From the NCBI RefSeq assembly GCF_932526225.1, contig NC_064034.1, forward strand, positions 12,226,887 to 12,290,886: a DNA stretch of 64,000 nucleotides, read 5' to 3'. Position numbers and translations under genes: made by a program. The stretch is from Nematostella vectensis. Its lineage: Eukaryota > Cnidaria > Anthozoa > Actiniaria > Edwardsiidae. Of this stretch, positions 59,960 through 64,000 are shown piece after piece (position 1 is the first letter of the stretch; every line of letters begins with the position of its first letter). The notes below the pieces were generated by a model. That model was given only the letters and a program-made list of their open reading frames with translations, did no database searches and was not told where the DNA came from.

Positions 59960-61044
59960 GATAATGAAGTGATTTATGCCAGTCTTTACGCTTCATCCCA
60001 AAAGCTTTACTAATAGAAGGCACCATTTTTTCTACCATTGATGAATATAGTGGGTAATTTGTCTGATGGGAACGTAGTTAGTTGGGCGTTTGGACTACAT
60101 TAATCGCCTGCTAAGTTTAAGTAGCTAACAAGTCATTAATGCTAATTCGCTAGTAAGAAAAATGCCCCTGGTACGTTTGGCAATTCCGATTAAACAAAAA
60201 AAAATGTATGTTTCACAAAGTATATTGGTGTTTAACCATGAAATCCTTTAGCGTAAAAATGTTGCTATGTGTCTGTGTTAAAAACAGTAGGTTGTGTATA
60301 AAGAACAGCATTTCTCAGAGACATTTTTACAAACCAGCAGTTTCGATAAAATAAATACACTTTTCATGTTCTATTCTCATATTGTCGGTGTCCGTATAGA
60401 AGGGAAAATTTACCTGGCCGTAATACAACCCTTATCAATACAACTGTTAGTATTCACTATTATGTGAGCCTTTCTTGAACTGAGAAAACGACTATGTCAT
60501 CGTTCGAGCGAAATCCGAGATAATCGAGATTATCTACTGGTGCAACAGGTAGGTCAGAACGTCCCACTCGAGTCTACTGCAGGTCACTAGAGACAAATGG
60601 GGGATCAACATGCCAGTAAATACGCGATAGATCAACACTTGAACCCAAAATACTGTCACAAGATTTAACTGAAATATTTACTAGCGCAAATAATACCGAA
60701 TGGCGGAGTAAGGAGACAAGGCCTACTGCTAATCCAGACAAGCGATAAATGGACCAGACAAGACCAGTTTACACAACTGCATAAACTGCCTCTCCCGATT
60801 CAAAAACTGTTGGCGTCTTTCCCTGGAAACACTAGGATTCTTACAGGCATGCATACCAAGTATTTAAAATACGGTGGCGTATATGGAGAAGGCTATTCCC
60901 AGGCGCCAGACGGATGTGGACAGGCGTAAATTTATTTTTGTTTATGATTCGGGATTATTTTAGAGATAAAGCAAAATATAAGCCGACCACGTTTCCGATA
61001 GGAGAGACACCAGAAAGCGATTCAGCACATTTAAGGGATTTACT

Positions 61045-62555
61045 ATGTTGCAACAACTCATTTATCTCCACTTTTGGAGTCTATGGCGTAACTGCACTAG
61101 TTCTGTGAACCGCCTGCGGGTCACCGGGCGTTGTCAGCGGTCGCATGGATGCCGACCTTACACGGTATTCGAGCACACGCAGTACTTTATGACATTTTTT
61201 CTATTTGGGATGTCTGTGGGTATGGCAGGACCCACGCTAATGGACTACCTTGTCACGTTCTTTGCGGATATCGATATTATCGACGCGCTAAGTTGGTTGC
61301 TTTTCGCGCAATCTTCCATGCGGTTTTTGGGAGCAGTTTTTGCAGGATTTGGAATTGACAGGTAAATAATCACGTGGCAATTCAATTCCAATGAACTTAT
61401 GTCAGTGATCTTCCTATAGAGTCCCTACTGGGCCGTATCCGGTGGCTGTACTTGACGTTTTCGCATAGGCGTTACTGGGTGTTGTTTTGTTAAGGATTAG
61501 CTGAGGAAATAGCAATTTTACGAGTGGCTTTTGCTTGCCTGTAGTGTGAATTGTGTATTTTGATTTTTTATTTTCATTTGGCCTATTTACTGACTATAAA
61601 TGACTAATGTACCATCCAAACAACCATCTGACTTTGGAGAGAGGAGTGTTGACTGGCCTTCCCCTCGTGAATTTTTCTCCGGATCTCCCAGAATGCTTTG
61701 CAATGTTTTCCTCCACACATCTTCATCTTGGCAGCTCTATGGGGGAAATTCCAGTTCTTTTTTTCTTAAATTTTATTTTTACTGCTTTCTTAAAAATACA
61801 CTCATCTCTGTCCTCTTCTTCCAGGCTTTTATTTACTGTATACCCTTATTATTGTTAATTCAAGTACCGCGGATTGGTTACTAGTTGAAAAGTGATCAAT
61901 GGTCCACAAATGCCTTTTTTGTCCTCCCAATTAGACTTCGCAAAACAGTACAAGGTGATGCCTCTCGTGTTCTTAACACTTAACACCGGCCGTCTTTAAC
62001 AGTTTAACTGCAGTCCAACCCTGATCTTTCTCTGGTTCTTAACACTGAACACCGTCTTGTTACACGTTTAAATGCAGTCCAACCCTGATCTTTCTCGTGT
62101 TCTTAACATTTAACACCGTCTTGTTACACGTTTAACTGCACTCGTATCCTGATACTTTGCGTGTTCTGAACAACGTCTTGTTACACGTTTAACTGCAGTC
62201 CAACCCTGATGCTTCTCTTGTTCTTAACATTGAACGCCGTCTTGTTACACGTTTAATTGCAGTCGTATCCTGATACTTCGCGTGTTATGAACAACGTCTT
62301 GTTACACGTTTAACTGCAGTCGTGCCCTAATGCTTCGCGTGTTCTTAACACTGAACAACGTCTTGTTACAGGTTTAACTGCAGTCGCATACTGATGCTTC
62401 TCGTGTTCGTTACACTAAACGCCGTCTTCATGGCGATCATCCCGATTTGCAGGACACTCTGGGTTCTCATCTTGACGACAGCAGCTGCTGGTTACTGCGT
62501 AGGCGTACTGGATACCGCTACAAACGTACAGCTGCTCGAGCTACACGGAAAGAAG
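61045..62555 (+). CDS. MFSD4-like transporter D, first two exons (gene continues past window)
   Basis: Exon 1 is 61045-61361 (TM1 FGMSVGMAGPTLMDYL, TM2, then GFGID plus AG|GTAAAT, phase 2). Exon 2 is 62372-62555 (TM3-TM4, IIPICRTLW, GVLDTATNVQLLELHGKK, then GTTACA). Joining them gives DRFNC, the same junction as in A and B. A second acceptor 12 bases inside (ctgcag, exon from 62384) is also in frame and would drop four residues. The ATG at 61045 gives an unusual N-terminus. Another frame from 60914 (MWTGVNLFLFMIRDYF) could join through a 50-base GT-AG mini-intron at 61091-61140, which I regard as possible only. The micro-exon and later exons would lie beyond the repeat array to the right. Confidence 0.75.
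61940..62371 (+). repeat. ~64-bp minisatellite made of acceptor plus exon 2 start
   Basis: About seven units lie upstream of exon 2 of transporter D. Each carries copies of the exon's first ~57 bases: GTTTAACTGCAGTC, then CTGATGCTTCTCGTGTTC, a (C)TTAACACTGAACACCG block and GTCTTGTTACA. At the real exon the last block reads TTACAG|GTTTAAC, while most units read TTACAC|GTTTAAC and so have lost the AG. Some units are shortened. Confidence 0.88.
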
Positions 62556-62556
62556 G

Positions 62557-64000
62557 TTACACACGGCAGTACAAACTTACATCTGCACGGAAGCACAAAC
62601 TTACATCTGCACGGCAGTACAAACTTACATCTGCACGGCAGTACAAACTTGCATCTGCACGGCAGTACAAACTTACATCTGCACGGCAGTACAATCTAAC
62701 ATCTACACGAAAGTACAATCGTACATCTGCACGGCAGTACAAACTTACATCTGCACGGCAGTACAAACTTACATCTGCACGGCAGTACAAACTTACATCT
62801 GCACGGCAGTACAAACTTACATCTGCAAGGCAGTACAAACTTACATCTGCACGGCAGTACAAACTAACATCTACACGGCAGTACAAACTTACATCTGCAC
62901 GGCAGTACAAACTAACATCTACACGGCAGTACAATATTACATCTGCACGGCAGTACAAACTTACATCTGCACGGCAGTACAAACTTACATCTGCACGGCA
63001 GTACAAACTTACATCTGCACGGCAGTACAAACTTACATCTGCACGGCAGTACAAACTAACATCTACACGGCAGTACAATATTACATCTGCACGGCAGTAC
63101 AAACTTACATCTGCACGGCAGTACAAACTTACATCTGCACGGCAGTACAATCTAACATCTACACGAAAGTACAATCGTACATCTGCACGACAGTACAAAC
63201 TTACATCTGCACGGCAGTACAAACTTACATCTGCACGGCAGTACAAACTTACATCTGCACGGCAGTACAAACTTACATCTGCACGGCAGTACAAACTTAC
63301 ATCTGCACGACAGTACAAACTTACATCTGCACGGCAGTACAAACTTACATCTGCACGGCAGTACAAACTTACATCTGCACGGCAGTACAAACTTACATCT
63401 GCACGGCAGTACAATCTAACATCTACACGAAAGTACAATCGTACATCTGCACGGCAGTACAAACTTACATCTGCACGGCAGTACAAACTTACATCTGCAC
63501 GGCAGTACAAACTTACATCTGCACGGCAGTACAAACTTACATCTGCACGGCAGTACAAACTTGCATCTGCACGGCAGTACAAACTTACATCTGCACGGCA
63601 GTACAATCTAACATCTACACGAAAGTACAATCGTACATCTGCACGGCAGTACAAACTTACATCTGCACGGCAGTACAAACTAACATCTACACGGCAGTAC
63701 AATATTACATCTGCACGGCAGTACAAACTTACATCTGCACGGCAGTACAAACTTACATCTGCACGGCAGTACAAACGTACATCTGCACGGCAGTACAAAC
63801 TTACATCTGCACGACAGTACAAACTTACATCTGCACGGCAGTACAAACTTACATCTGCACGGCAGTACAAACTTACATCTGCACGGCAGTACAAACTTAC
63901 ATCTGCACGACAGTACAAACTTACATCTGCACGGCAGTACAAACTTACATCTGCACGGCAGTACAAACTTACATCTGCACGGCAGTACAGACTTACATTT
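62557..64000 (+). repeat. 24-bp minisatellite of about 60 copies at the exon 2 donor
   Basis: Units of GGCAGTACAAACTTACATCT plus GCAC start right after the donor of exon 2 and run off the window. Read in the exon frame they encode STNLHLHG repeatedly, a degenerate echo of the exon end ATNVQLLELHG, so the array appears to derive from exon sequence. Variants (ATCTACACG, CAATCGTAC, CAATATTAC) recur in higher-order blocks. The 469-codon minus-strand frame is a product of the period being a multiple of three. Confidence 0.93.

Noticed and set aside
62557-63966. A 469-codon open frame on the minus strand (repeated YCRADVSL-type peptide)
   Set aside because: It is entirely the 24-bp repeat read backwards; a period divisible by three keeps all frames open, and no start context or non-repeat part exists.

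Overview
The window looks like nuclear DNA from an early-branching animal, most likely an anthozoan cnidarian of the Nematostella type. This is inferred from compact GT-AG introns, the protein families present, and many short foldback elements and minisatellites; no species marker was read. I assembled gene models by hand from splice sites, codon phase and agreement between paralogues.

Left part (1-29 kb). Two small ETS-domain transcription factor genes, one at 3561-5507 (+) and one at 26338-28720 (-), share the same exon plan: a tiny first coding exon, a phase-1 intron, the ETS exon, a phase-0 intron inside the ETS domain, and a short last exon. Each has a TATA-like box. Between them lies a complete-looking seven-exon TRPC-type cation channel gene (12334-22057, -).

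Middle (29-38 kb). I found no convincing gene here. It holds short inverted-repeat elements, including some with 9-bp target-site duplications of the Mutator type, and simple repeats.

Right part (38-64 kb). A local cluster of 12-TM major facilitator transporters resembling MFSD4/NaGLT1 lies here: an 11-exon gene (38036-45817, -), a 12-exon gene (47511-56674, -), and, divergently across about 1.8 kb, two first exons (58440-58744 and 61045-61361, +) followed by a shared-looking second exon (62372-62555). The last gene runs off the window. Both complete genes contain an 18-nt micro-exon at the same place, just before TM5.

Most striking pattern. At least six minisatellites are built from the exon-intron boundary they touch: the repeat unit carries the end of the neighbouring exon and/or its splice donor or acceptor, copied up to about 30 times into the intron. 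This occurs at a TRPC donor, two donors and one acceptor of the complete MFSD4-like genes, and both sides of exon 2 of the partial one. Some arrays present many donor copies that look as good as or better than the real site; others have lost the GT or AG.
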